From NCBI RefSeq assembly GCF_030272615.1, contig NC_081409.1:911237330-911291829 (forward strand): a DNA stretch of 54,500 nt. Reading direction: 5' to 3'. This DNA is from Cryptomeria japonica. Lineage: Eukaryota; Streptophyta; Pinopsida; Cupressales; Cupressaceae. The position numbers were made by a program, and so were the translations under genes. This document shows positions 22,740 through 35,061 of the stretch, in pieces (positions within the stretch are counted from its first letter, which is position 1; each line of letters starts with the position of its first letter). The notes beneath the pieces were generated by a model, which saw only the letters and a list, made by a program, of their open reading frames with translations, searched no databases and was not told the origin of the DNA.

Positions 22740-25700
22740 GCCTTTGGTTTTAAATATTTAAGCTTTGAAACCTTATCTTTTCCTTCTAATAATTCAAACC
22801 TAGGTCTTATTAAGAGAATTATTAAGGAATAGGAGAGGAATGAAATAATAATCAAAAGGGGTTTCAATTAGTATTTTTTAAATGGATAAAGATTAAACAA
22901 TGTTTTATTTTAGAGTATGAAAGAACTCTTTTAAAAGGGAAAAATCATGCCATTACTTTGAAAGAAATCAAGTAAGCTTCATGTTTATCTTGGTAGGAAT
23001 GTAAAATTTAAAGAAGAAAGACATACTTCTCATGTAGCATGAGGACCTTAAGATAAGGTATTTAGTTGTATGCTCATGTGGCATAAAGTAGTTCTCCACG
23101 TTGTATGGTTTTGAACTAGGGTTTTATTAGAGAAAGCTTTAGTTGCTTTTAAAAAGCAAGCTATTCTTGGTTGCAAGGCTTCTCTTCATCAAAGAGAGAT
23201 TGGAAGACACATTTAAAACTTCAATACCACATTTAGTCCCAGTTCAAAGGAGCCAACATCAAAGGGATCCTATAATTTTCAAAGAGTCAAGGGACTTGTT
23301 TTAGAAGATTCAACATGAAGTTTGTATTTATGGTGGAAAAGAAGGCATGGTAAGACTCAAGAAGTACAGAAAGATCATTATGGTTAAACAATACAAAGGA
23401 TAAGGTGTTCATAGCTCATGTATAGGTCTACTTGTCTTTCAAAAACCCCTTTATTGTCATTTACAAGAAAGAATCCAACATACATGCAGGTGAAAGTTTT
23501 GTGATATTTATCTTTGAAATAAAGCGTACTTCAAAAACTCAAGGTTCAAAGGTTTATTTGTGAAAAAACTTGTTCAATACCCTGTAACTGTCATCATAGT
23601 GAAACAAAGAATACATATTGTAAAACATAATAGTAAAGGGATTGTCACAAAAAAGATCCACAGTCAATTGCTTGGTCAAAGGATCTGAGATCAAGTTATT
23701 ATTTGTTTAGCAAAGAATATAGAAAAACATAAGAGGTCTTAGTCATGAGACTCAAAAGCTCTAGGATAATAGTCAAAGGTCAACCTTAGAGCCTCAAAGG
23801 GAAACCTCATGATCACCAAATGGACCAGCCTTCCATAACTCACCAATGAACATAGTCCTAGTATTAAAGATTGGCTAAAGAAAGACACAATGATCCTAAT
23901 AGTAGCAACCATAGACCAATATATGAATCCAAGAGCATGGCACCAAAGGTTTCAACAACATCCTAAAAATCTCTGAGGTACACAACAATGAGATGCTTAT
24001 ATTTTAGCCTAAGGAAGGCATTATGATAGTGCTCCATGATAGAAATAGAAGTCACAGTATGAGCTAAGGGTAGGTATGTAGATAGAGACAGAGATAAGAA
24101 AGGAAATGAACCATAGAAAAGGATTGAAGTCATTGAAAGAAAATACTAGTGTCTTAGACCTACGCTAGAGTAGTGGTATCAAGATGCAATAGTGGGTTGA
24201 AATAAGGCCACAAAGATTGCAGATCAGTGTTGTTTGACAATGCTATGAAAACTCCCAAGTTCAAATCACTAAGAAAGGAATGGGAAGGCTTAAAGACATT
24301 AATAGCAGTCAAGAGCTACAAGCACAAACAAATGACAATAAAAAGACTTTACTATTAAGTGACCAAACATGAAATATAGAGCAAGATCAGTCAATAGAGA
24401 CTCCTAGATAGAACGACCCATGCATCACAGTAATAGGCTATGAAATTCCTTGTATTTATGACAGCTCAGGAGTAGTCTATAATACCTCAATGAGTAGCTA
24501 TAACATAAGAAGCATAGTCCATGTAGAAACATGACAACACAGATCTAAAACAAGGAATATGAGAAATCCTTAGTCAAGGGATGTAATGATTATTACAGAC
24601 AATAACCTTCACGAAGAAAGAGCATCCATGCCTCATATCCCTATGCCAAGTGACCTTATTAGAGGTTTGTGATGAATTATTAACAGTCATGAAGGACAGA
24701 CTAATCATTAGTGCTAGCAAAGATTTTTGAAGAGAAATATCAGAGAATACCATTTAGGTATGAGAAAATAAATGCAGACCTTGTGTCAAGTTACAATGGA
24801 TTAGTAATGACAATGTAAGAGAAATAAATGGAACTGAGAATAGTCCCTAACACCGAGCCAATAAAAGGTTTCGTGGAGTTCATAGATAGAGATTGTATTT
24901 GCAGTCCAAGGTATTATTGTTCAATGCCAAGAACTCTCAAAGCCTTCACCAAATCAATAGGACAGTCCTTTTGAGAAAAAAAGGACAATCATGTCATTAG
25001 TAAGTATTGGTTATTTTCAAGGAGACCATGAATATAATGTCACAAAGTCAAGAGCATAACAGCCATGAGACAGTCATCAACAGTCACAGGGCCTTTTTCC
25101 ATGAAGAGAAGGCAGGGTATCCAGAAGGTCACATCTACAAAGACAATGAACCCACAGACCCAAAGGGCTAAACAAAGAATAGAAGATACAATCATGGTTA
25201 GCATGAAGACACAGAACAATAAGCTATAAATACAATGTTGTAGCACATGAGAGCAGTCAGTACTATTAAAGGTACAAATGACCACAAGGAAATACAAAGG
25301 TAATATGCCATGAATTTGATAAGATGAGGTAGTACACCATAGAGATTGTAGTCATCAATCGAAAGACTATACTAGAGGGTCTACTGCAAATTGTGAAAGG
25401 CCAAGATAGTGGCCATCAAATGGCAATATATTATCATAGGACTACAAAGTCAAAGTAAAAGACCTAAAGTCGCAACCCTAGCCAATGCATCAATGAATAG
25501 TGATATCAATGGTGAAAAGATACAAAGTCATTCATGGTATAGGACAGTCCCATCAAAGAATTCATAGATTAAATCCTTTCAAAAGGCCCTGCATGCTCCA
25601 AGGGACATAATTTCATCAAAATGACAAGGCAACACAATTGTGATTTAAGTCTTTTCACAATCACTACCTTGAAGAAGGAAGTCTTAGATTTAAGTCAGAA

Positions 25701-27290
25701 GGCAACATAGCAATGCAAATACAATGACATGGTCTTCTAATATCCACCATTTGCAGCCATAAGACTAGTTGATAGTCAAGTAAAAGAATTCATATTCAAG
25801 TAACATGATTTAGGATCTTAGCATGGTGCAAGACAAACATTCCATAATGAAGGCCCTTGAGAACATTATCAACACTAAGAGCATAGTTGGAAAGGATATT
25901 AGTTGGCACCTTTTGGACAACAAAAGAGGTTTCAAACAATGAGTTGATGGCATGAGACCAAGTAAAATTCTTTGCAACCTTAAGGCCATGTCATGTTAGT
26001 TAAGGATGGTATTCATTCAAACTACAGTGAACTTAAATATCCATCATTATCTAACCCTAAAGTAGGGTTAATAGAAGAAAGTGTAGTAGCTCTCAATGCA
26101 TTCATGAGAAGCACATCCAAGGATCATTACAAACACAGTCAAAGGACAAATTTGAGCTTTTTAGGGCAGCCTAAGGATGAGATGAGAGGCACATTACATG
26201 TGTGCACCAATAAACTTCAGTTTTGGAGCCATGAATATCAATTTGACAAAGTTAGGAACCTTTTCTTTGCATGATATGAGTTAAATCCGACCGTATTTTC
26301 TTTAAGAGTTATCAATTAGTTCTTCATCAGTCAAATAGGCCTTTATTCATGTAATCACATAGATGAAACCAAGAAAGGATTAGTTCAGGGCCTGAAAAAG
26401 AGGAAGTTTGAGTTAGTTTCTAGTAGTTAAAGGCCAGATGAGAACCTCACATGAGTTCTACATCACTTGCGATCAAGTTTTCAGTAGTGCAACTTCAATT
26501 TTGTGCATTTTTTACTCCTTTTTTTAAGGCTTTTCCTTTCCATTTGACCAAAGGAAGATATTTTATGAAACTTAGAGATGCAATCAAGGTGGAGACAACT
26601 AGTTAAAGAGGAAGAAATGAGGAGGCACAACAGTTCTTTCTCAACTCTTTCAAAGACTTCTTCTCTATGTCTTATTCTCCTCTCTTTTTCTTAGTTAGTT
26701 CTTTTTTCTCTCCACCTTTTTCTATTAGTATCAAGGCATGAATATATTGTAGTTCATTAGAAGCATTCTCAACTGTATGAAATTTCTTTATTCTCAATAA
26801 AAGTAGCAGTTTCCCTTTTCAATACTTCATGTGTTGTGTTGAGTGAGAGATTTGATGATATTTATGTGGTTCATTCTTAGGATCCTTTGATTTTTTCTCT
26901 TTCAAGCAACATTAATTCAAGAAGACGTATGATAAATGAAGGTCTTAGATTGTGTAATCTATTTTTTGAGAAGTTTATAGTTGTGAAAATAGCTATTTTC
27001 CTTCAAGGAAGGTTCCTCAACAACACCTTTTTTTAATGAAATATTGATGCATTACATACTTAGTTGAATTGTGGTAAACAAAATTTCCTTTTGTCGAATG
27101 CATTATGAGTTATTGTAGCTGATTAGGATTTATTAAACATTTGGTGCATCACCTCTTAGGATAGGTTTCCATTCAAGCAATTCTTCCTATCTCTTTTCCC
27201 ATCAAGGTTAATTCAGGAGGTTCATCAAGAGAACCATCTCACTCTGGAGGTTGATATTTTAGCTTAAGCATCATGGGTGCAATCTTGGTG
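22740..27290. other. Long stretch with no recognisable gene
   Basis: About 4.5 kb of AT-rich sequence, purine-rich on the plus strand, with no domain-like coding frame on either strand. An AATAAAAG polyadenylation-like signal lies near 26800 after a pyrimidine-rich tract (26630-26730), which resembles an LTR R/U5 or 3' untranslated region. No paired LTR was found. Confidence 0.5.
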
Positions 27291-27299
27291 ACAATAGGA

Positions 27300-28330
27300 C
27301 AAATTGCTTTCTGGAGCCATTTTTGATGACCATATAGATCAGTTGGTTATTTGGTGTTTGCATCCAGTCACAAGGAGGACAACACTAAATCATGAAATGG
27401 ATCAATTTTTTGGAAGCCCGATTGTCAAGAGGGTGGTTGATACTTCTGTTACTGAAGCCACATGCATATGGCAAGATTTGCCCATAAGGTAGCAATAAAG
27501 ACTAATGAAGAGATTCATATCTTGAGGGATAAAGTAAAATCACTTGAAGAATAGTTGTATTCGGGGCCAACATACAAGCCTCATGCCTTGTCTGAGTATT
27601 CCTTTGAGGAAGGAATAGGACTGAGAAGAGACCTAGCTCAAGCTAGGTTGGATATTTAAAGAATGAACAATGAGATTGATATGTTGAAGATGGATGCTTC
27701 AAGGATGGAGAAGAAGGCAATTACAAAGATGACTCAATCTTTTCTTGAGTCTATGTTTAGTACAATTTTGGATCATGCAAATGCAACATGGGATAAAAAT
27801 AGAGAAGGTTTAGGGTTTTTTCAAGAGCATCTAAGATGTCAAAAGTTCCTTGCTTTCTCTTTGTATCATATGAAAAAGATAGTTACAATATTGGAAATTA
27901 ATTTGATTACACCTCTTCCTTCCCATTTGCATGACATCATGGTGTAGTTCAAATTAGAGTTTGAGGTGATGAAACAAATTTTTATCATCCATAGGATGTA
28001 CACACTGAGGATTAAGTTTGAGCTCAGAAGTTTTCAATGCTTGGTCACATGTCACATGCCAGTCCTATTTGACAATGAAAGGAGTAGCCTTGAAGGGAGA
28101 TAGGTGTTGACACCAAAGTTAGATTGGAAGGTAGAGATTAGGACTACTTTAGATCCTATGCAAATTGACATCTTTTTAGATGAAACATAGTTACTGAAGA
28201 AGTTGGAGTCATACATAGATGGACTGTTAAGGTTTGGCAGTGGGATGACAAGGTTGGAGGTGGCCACAACTTAATTGGATGATGAAAACTACCAAGAACG
28301 TATTGAGAGACTCCAATAGTGCAAGCGAAA
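27300..28330 (+). pseudogene. Decayed coiled-coil protein of unknown type
   Basis: Plus-strand frames encode a helical, heptad-like region. It starts near 27510 (EIHILRDKVKSLEE), runs through a stretch ending EEGIGLRRDLAQARLDI and through MNNEIDMLKMDASRMEKKAI (27663 on), and continues to a C-terminal part near 28300. In-frame TAG and TGA codons break it into at least four pieces. Composition and broken state resemble the other repeat-encoded non-pol ORFs here, so I read it as part of a decayed retroelement rather than a host gene. No known domain was recognised. Confidence 0.4.
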
Positions 28331-28738
28331 TGGATTGGTAGCCCTCTGATTCTATTTTCTATCCTTGTCTATATTTTTGAATTTTTGAATTCTTGAATCC
28401 CTTGCCTTTTTTGAAATTTTGTATTTTATTGCTTCTTCGACATGTAAAAATGAAAAGTATATTATATTTTGATTAGGTGTCTTGTTCATGACATTTTAAG
28501 AGAATATTGACTTTCATCTTCTTTGTTTAATGCATATATTTTGTAAAAATATGGTAAGTTATTCTTTGTCCATGTGCATTTAATAGGTCTACAAGGTTAT
28601 TTGATCCTCTATCCTAATAAGAGAGCTAGTATGAAGAAAAGAGAAATTCCAGATCATCGACAACAGCTACCACCTGTGGAGCAAAGAAGGAGAATGCCTA
28701 TCTCTGTCAAGAAATCTAAAAAGTTCTTTGTCTTATTC

Positions 28739-29130
28739 TGTTAGGTGGCCACCTAACACTTTTTGGAATTGTAAAAGGCCTGGAGCTTATTGCATCCGTA
28801 TTTTTTTTTATAAAAGGATATTCAAGGCCTTGTGTTGAGTACCTAGGTTTAGATTAGAAGAATTATTCAAGCATTGTATAAGCTTTTTCACTAAGAGTGA
28901 AACTGCACATATAAAGTCCATAGATTTTGCAATATAGTACTGTTTCTAGTTCCATATCCTATTTGTAGTCTTTTTACAATGGATATGTGAAAGTACTTTG
29001 CAATTATAAAAGCATATTAAAATCAATTTAAATTACTTCAAAGTTGTTTTCTTCATTTGTGCTCCAAAATCTTGTTTAAATCAATAAATCAAGGATTTTT
29101 GGTTTTACTTCTACACCATGTTGTTGAATT
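28739..29130 (+). repeat. Possible LTR beginning with a perfect 20-bp palindrome (end unknown)
   Basis: TGTTAGGTGGCCACCTAACA at 28739-28758 is its own reverse complement and begins with the TGTTA seen at the ends of other LTRs in this window. A TATA-like TTATAAAAGG lies about 70 bases downstream and a second ATATAAAG near 28911. The other end, a primer-binding site and a partner LTR were not found, so this could be the start of a solo or decayed LTR, or a chance palindrome. Confidence 0.35.
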
Positions 29131-29689
29131 TGTATGAATTTGAGCTTCTTCTAGAAGTAGAAGATTAAATTGCTTTATTTGTTTCGAAGTGATTTTGTAG
29201 AGAACAAATCTTGTCGAGTAACAATTGGGGAATTCATTCGTGTTATGACTAATATCTGATGTTAATTGTATAAGGTAGATGATGTTGCAAAGCTTGCATA
29301 ATTTATATTGTAATAATGGTTCATCTAGCCCAATTGATAGGCATTGGTCATAGGATTGTGTTTCTATGCCTGAATGTCATGAATGTATTAAGTTAATTAG
29401 CAAATAAGAACGAATCACCAATTCTCAACTAATTAACAAACATCAAACATAATCTATGAAAATCAATACAAGAAATGAGAAATGCATTCAAATAGAAACT
29501 CCCTCATTCTGCACTTTGCTTCCATTGTGCTTCTCCAATTTGAGTGGTTGGTGGCTCTTAGGTATTGCACCAATTTCTTGCATACAAATACTTTGAAGAC
29601 TCTGATTTTGTGATTCTACAATGAATTGAGCAAAGATGTTGAATTTATAGATTTTCAACATAGAGGAGGTAAGAATTTGAACTCACTTG
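29131..29689. other. Intergenic, no gene seen
   Basis: AT-rich sequence. A short TCTAGCCCAATTGATAGG segment near 29323 looks like a degraded polymerase III box A, but no box B follows. Confidence 0.45.
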
Positions 29690-30250
29690 TTGATTGATAG
29701 ATATCAGATTTAGTTTGATCAGCTAACTCATTAGATTGATCTGTTAACAAAATTGATTGGAGAGTGAACTCAATTGATTGACCAGTAGATTGGATAGACT
29801 AGCTAGTTGACTGGAATGATTGATTAGAAGACTGAATTGATTGGAGAGATAAGTAGATTGATTGATGAATAGACTGAATGAATGGATTAGTCTGAAAAAG
29901 GTGATTGAGAGTTAAAAAGGATGATTGATGAGTTAACTGAGTTAATTGATTAGACATATGATTTGATCAACCAGTTCTGATTTTAGCATGTGTTTTAGGA
30001 AGTTGAAATTGAATTTGATTTTCATTTTCAATTTGAATTTGAATTTGATCATTCAAATGCTGAAACACACATGAAATTAACTGAAATTTAGATTTGGGGA
30101 AATGTGAGTTTGAAAATATGAAATTAGATGAAATTAATTGAAATTTGAATTTGGGGAAATGTAAAATGAAATTAGATGGAATTATGTGAAATTATAATTT
30201 GGGGAATTGGAGGAATAAGTTAATTAATTTAAATAAACATTAGAGATTTA
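29690..30250. repeat. Cryptic simple repeat (GATT/TTGA-rich, then GAATTTG-rich)
   Basis: From about 29690 to 29960 the sequence is a degenerate array of GATTGA/TTGATT words interspersed with GACT and AGAT. From about 30000 to 30250 it changes to AATTTGAATTTGA-like and GGGGAAATG-like words, with an approximate repeat around GAAATTAATTGAAATTTG. This is low-complexity DNA without a fixed unit. Confidence 0.65.
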
Positions 30251-30509
30251 ATTAATTAAATAATAAATATTATTTAACTAAGGAAAAGGTCATAATTAAT
30301 TAAATAATTGATATTTAATTAATAATTGAGATATGGTTATCTAATTAAAATGATTTGAGAATAGAAATAGAATAATTAGAAGTGTTGAAGGGCGATGATT
30401 AAAAGAAATAGTTAGTTCAATCAAATAATTAAAGAATTACTTAATTCAATAGACGAATAATTAGTGTAGAATTAATGAGACATTTTTTAAGTGTCTACAT
30501 TTGCCCCTC

Positions 30510-30542
30510 TTTGAGACAATGTCAAAACGACATTGTTTCAAA
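30510..30542. other. Short hairpin, 14-base arms
   Basis: TTTGAGACAATGTC (30510-30523) pairs with GACATTGTTTCAAA (30529-30542) at 13 of 14 positions with a 5-base loop. A second short inverted repeat, TCGAGAGAT and ATCTCTCGA, lies at 30603-30645 with a 25-base spacer. Function unknown. Confidence 0.5.
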
Positions 30543-30774
30543 GAAAATGAAAAGAAAAACTGCCCCAGTATGCCTCGGTGACGCTTAGGGTATATTGCCC
30601 CCTCGAGAGATTGTTTGTGCATTGAAGACATGAATGATCTCTCGAAAGAAGAAGAATGTTAGATGAACAATGAAGAATGATTAATTTATGACATGAATGA
30701 GTTTGATTGGAGAAAAGAAATGGTTAGAATGATTTATAGATAAGATTGATAGGATTGATTTGATAAAGATAAAG

Positions 30775-30858
30775 TTTGGTTTCAGGAAGGACACATCCTG
30801 TATAAGACAAAATGATCAAAACATCTAGTTTCAGGAAGGATACATCCTGTATAAGACA
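30775..30858 (+). repeat. Minisatellite, left part (about two units)
   Basis: Units of the form TCTRGTTTCAGGAAGGA...ATCCTGTATAAGACA occur twice here, the last one ending at 30858 exactly where the palindromic LTR element begins. The same repeat resumes at 35438 on the other side. Confidence 0.85.
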
Positions 30859-31228
30859 TGTTAGACTATTCGGGTATTTATTTGATTAATTAAACAATAT
30901 TTGTTTAAATATTTAAGTTCCCTTTATCTCTTTTACACTTAAGCTAACTTTAGGTGCATAATAATTAATTCTTTTATTAATTATTATGTGCAAACCTAGG
31001 TTTTCCCTTTTAGGGTTTATTGACCTATTAAAGGTTGAGTTCATTCTTTTCATTGTAAGAAGAAGAAGGTTTTTTACATTACACAGTTTGTGAATATTGA
31101 GCTATCTTTTTGAGCATATTTTCTGTGTATTTCTTTCTTTTGTGATTTGCTTCCTTGCTTCTCCTTGTAACAAGTTTTTCAGCTTACAGAGATCATTTTG
31201 GGCTCCTGTGGTGTTGTATTTTCTCAAC
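30859..31228 (+). repeat. Left direct LTR of the palindromic element
   Basis: Starts TGTTAGACTATTCGGG and matches 35062-35437 nearly to its end, with the break at CTCAAC/GGAGAAG at 31228/31229. No primer-binding site follows; the inverted arm begins instead. Confidence 0.85.
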
Positions 31229-31535
31229 GGAGAAGCAAGGAAGCAAATCACAGAAGAAAGAAATACACAGAAAATATGCTAAAAAAGAGAGCTCAATATT
31301 CACAAAATTGTTTAATGTAAAAAACCTTCTTCTTCTTACAATGAAAAGAATGAACTCAATCTTTAATAGGTCAAGAAACCCTAAAAGGGAAAACCTAGGT
31401 TTGCACATAATAATTAATAAAAGAATTAATTATTATGCACCTAAAGTTAGCTTAAGTGTAAAAGAGATAAAGGGAACTTAAATAATTAAACAAATATTGT
31501 TTAATTAATCAAGTAAATACCCGAATACTCTAACA
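31229..31535 (-). repeat. Inverted LTR copy, truncated
   Basis: Reverse complement of the same LTR, ending TAACA at 31535 beside a C-rich (polypurine on the other strand) tract. It lacks roughly the last 65 bases of the LTR at the junction with the left copy. Confidence 0.85.
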
Positions 31536-31542
31536 CCCCCGC

Positions 31543-32033
31543 TTAAGCTAGACTTAGGGAGAAGCTAAAACCTAGAACAACTACTGAAAGCAAGAAAGAC
31601 GGGTCCTGGCAACAAGGCCTGATCAGGTACCCAAATACAATGAAATCTCTATAAACTAGAGAAATAGAGAAAACCACGTGGGAAAAAACTCTACTCCAAA
31701 AAGAGATGGAAAAGAACACCACTGAAGCATGAAGAACCTGCAAACTTTGTCGAAGAATAACTGCTGATCTAAAGAACCTCCACTGAAATAGAACATCACC
31801 AGGTAGAGAAGAGTATGATTTGTATGAGTGCCCTCAAATGACACTACTGGAATCAGAAGGCAAACAAGGCAAACAACAGAAATCGAAGATACGGATGGCA
31901 TGAAAACACCATAGCCTGAAGAGCTGATCAATCGAACCACGGAAGCATTAGAACCAATAGGACAAACCTCCCCATAATGCGGAAGAGGGAGAGGGACAGG
32001 TGCACTGAAAAGAATGGCCAACAAGAACTGCAC
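31543..32033 (-). other. Inverted internal region, open frames conserved in both arms
   Basis: A minus-strand frame here, beginning MQFLLAILFSAPVPLPLPHY, matches the plus-strand frame at 34565-34975, beginning MQFFLAVLFSVLVPLPLSHY. They are the same internal sequence in the two arms. Nothing resembles a known domain, and the frames could simply be non-coding element sequence kept open by similarity. I do not call a gene. Confidence 0.4.
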
Positions 32034-32862
32034 GACGAAGAACCGGGAACATCAAAGGTACTGAGAAAAGTACATGGTATCGTGGAAGGAACACTCACTT
32101 GACACACATCATGAGGTGAATTTCATGGAAGGAACACTCACTAGACAAAGGAAGATGACAAACAAGGCAAACATCAACCCCCTCATGACACTTTATAAGT
32201 AGTGCATGTACAACAAGGCATAAGATATACAAGATCCCAAGTAAACAATGCATGATGACACTTTATCTCAGTGCATTTGCATAAATACAAGCTACAATGA
32301 TAAGAAGACTGGAAATAGAAATGAGAACCAAAATAGAGACATCCTATCCAGAGAAGAAATCCCAGGACTTGAAACAACCAAGATATCCACTAGAGTGCTG
32401 AAAGTAAAAAAACTGAATAAAATATGCATCGAGCAGAATCTGGAAATAAAACTCATATGGCTAGAAATTACATGGCACACGCTTTCCAAAAATATAAATT
32501 TTTCGAAAAACGGAGTTCGGATGCTCATTCTATGTCCCCTGGAGTGCAAAAATGAGACCTCACTTGGACTGAAAAAAAAACATAGTCAAATAGAAAAATT
32601 GGAAAAAATTACCAACATGACGAGGTCCGACTCAGAACCAGCTTTTTGATGCCTATTTGTTTTAAAAAAAAAGACTCAGTATGCCCAAGATATGGCCAAA
32701 AAACCAAACCCCCCTCCAAAACAAAAGGGGTAGTCTGGTGGCTGTTCGGGCAGAGGTGGCCAGTGGGTGGCCCTCTAGTGGTGGGATGGTAGTGGCTAGG
32801 AGGAGCTCCGGTGGTCAAGCAGTGGTGCTAGGGCAGCCGGTGGGCCAAGAGGAGGTTTCCTC

Positions 32863-33119
32863 GGCCCTCACTCAGCCCTCGGCCCTGCTGCCGCGCTCAG
32901 CCCCTAGCCCTGCCCACCATCGCCGACGACCTCCCTGCGGCCCCCACCGCCTTGCCCCTTGCTGGCCTTGCTCCCCTGCTAGCCACCGCTTCCCTACCAG
33001 CCACCTCTTCCCAGTGGCCCCGCCTTCCCGACCCGCCACCCACAGTTTGCCCACTACTAGAACCCGCTGTCGGCCTCCCTGCGATGCCCTTACCGTCGGC
33101 TGCCCTGGCTCTGCCGCCA
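32863..33119. other. GC-rich core of the palindrome
   Basis: A block of CCGCC/CCTGCC-type sequence with far higher GC than anything else in the window; the GC-rich character extends into the adjacent arms (about 32720-33180). All frames give Pro/Ala/Arg-rich, low-complexity translations. No domain is recognised. It forms the unpaired loop between the two arms. Confidence 0.7.
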
Positions 33120-33184
33120 CCGGAAACCTCCGCCCAGCCCACCAGTTGCCCTAGCACTGCTTCCTAGCCACTGGAGCTCCTCTC

Positions 33185-33845
33185 TGTTAGTGTAGGTTTT
33201 TTTATTTTCCTTATGTTAGGGGGTATTTATTTTTCCTACACATATATTATTAAGCTTGCTTATGTTATTAGGTGTGGTTAATATGAGGACACGTGGCAGA
33301 ATACATTAGCTACATGTGTAACTCTCCACCTCACATGGGTAGTTGAGTTACACACCCTCTTTTGGCTTGTTGTGCCACCTCTCATAACCACTATTTTGTC
33401 ATTTCCTAAGTGGGTTATGGGGTAGTTGGGTTTCTCACCCTCTTTTGGCTTTATGTGCCACCTCTTATAACTCCTTTTTTGTTTTCATGTAAGGAGGTTA
33501 TGCCACATGTTTTGACATTTACCAAGTAGGTAAAAACCTCCCACCTTTTATGGGGTAGTAGGTAAAACCTCCCACTTTTTATGGAGGTGGGAGTTAATGC
33601 ACCTCTTGGTTGTATATGCTATTATTTTTCTATATAATAAGCAATATACTCTCACCTTCACTAGTTAAGTGATAGCTTGATGAGAGTCTTCTCTAAATTC
33701 TCTTCTTTATCTCTATTTTTCTCTCATATCAGATTTATCTTCATTCAGCTATTTTGATCTTCGATCATCTATTGCTTGGAGTTGCATGTGATCTATGACC
33801 GACATCAGATCCTGGCTCGATTCTTGCTTCTCACAGAATTTAACA
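33185..33845 (+). mobile_element. Solo LTR, 661 bp, with 5-bp target duplication
   Basis: Runs TGTTAGTGTAGG to GAATTTAACA, with inverted termini TGTTA/TAACA, and is flanked by perfect CTCTC duplications at 33180-33184 and 33846-33850. Excising it and one CTCTC restores the continuity of the right arm of the palindrome with its partner in the left arm. A TATA-like TATATAATAAG lies near 33640. Orientation is inferred from that signal only. No internal domain remains, so it is the product of LTR-LTR recombination. Confidence 0.88.
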
Positions 33846-34564
33846 CTCTCGGCCACCACTAGACCACCACTGAAGCGTCGCTCCCTGGCCACCTCTGCCC
33901 GAACAACCACTAGACTACCCCTTCCTCTTGTTTTGAAGGGGGGTTTGGTTTTTCGGCCATATCTTGGGCATATGGAGTCATTTTTTCAAAAATGAATAGG
34001 CGTCGAAAATATGGTTCCGTGCTAGACCTCTTCATGTTAGTAAATTTTTCCCATTTTTCTATTTGACTATGTTTTTTTCCTTTCAAAGTGAGGTCTCCTT
34101 TTTGCATTCCAGGACACATAGAATGAGCATCCGACCTCCGTTTTTTGAAAAGTTTTTATTTTTGAAAAGCATGTGTTGTGTACTTTCCAGCCATCTGAGT
34201 TTTATTTGTATATTCTACTCCATGCATATTTAATTCAGTTTTTTGCTTTTCAACATTCTGGTGGATATCTTGGTTGTTTCTATTTCTAGTCTTCTTATCA
34301 TTGTAGCTTGTATTTATGCAAACGCACTGAGATAATGTGTCATCATGCATTGTTTACTTGGGATTTTGCATATCTTGTGCCTTGTTGTACATGCACTACT
34401 TATAAAGTGCCATGAGAGGGTTGATGTTTGCCTTGTTTGCCATCTACCTTTGTCCAGTGAATGTTCCTTCCATGACATTCACCTCATGATGTGTGTCAAG
34501 TGAGTGTTCCTTCCACGACACCATGTAATTTTCTCAGCACCTTTGATGTTCCTGGTTCTTCATC

Positions 34565-34975
34565 ATGCAGTTCTTCTTGGCTGTTCTTTTTAGTGTTCTT
34601 GTCCCTCTCCCACTTTCGCATTATGGGGAGGTTTGTCCTGTTGGTTCTAATGCTTCCGTGGTTCGATTGATCAGCTCTTCAAGCTTTGGTGTTTTCATGC
34701 CATCTGTATCTTCGATTTCAGTTGTTTGCCTTGTTTGCCTTCTGATTCGAGTAGTGTCATTTGAGGGCACTCATATAGATCATAGTCTTCTCTACCTGGT
34801 CATGTTCTATTTGAGTGGAGGTTCTTCATATCAACAGTTATTCTTCGACAGAGTTTGCAGGTTCTTCATGCTTCAATGGTGTTCTTTTCCATCTCTTTTT
34901 GGAGTAGAGTTTTTTTCCACGTGGTTTTCTCTATTTCGCCAGTTTATAGAGATTTCATTGTATTTGGGTACCTGA
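34565..34975 (+). other. Direct internal region, frame matching the inverted arm
   Basis: Counterpart of the inverted sequence at 31543-32033. The 136-codon frame has no recognised domain. Differences between the arms are scattered and do not obviously spare codon sense, so protein coding is not supported. Confidence 0.35.
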
Positions 34976-35061
34976 TCAGGCCTTGTTGTCGGGACCTATC
35001 TTTCTTGCTTTTAGTAGTTGTTCTAGGTTTTAGCTTCTCCCTAAGTCTAGCTTAAGGGGGG

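Noticed and set aside
25040-25297. An 85-codon hydrophobic minus-strand frame resembling membrane segments
   Set aside because: It lies in a long featureless stretch, with no flanking gene signals and a composition explained by the A- and G-rich plus strand.
29323-29400. A tRNA-like or SINE-like segment (TCTAGCCCAATTGATAGG)
   Set aside because: Box A is degenerate and there is no box B at the expected distance.
32681-33167. A 157-codon Pro/Ala/Arg-rich frame and overlapping frames on both strands
   Set aside because: GC-rich sequence has few stops in any frame, the composition is low complexity, and no domain or conserved start is seen.
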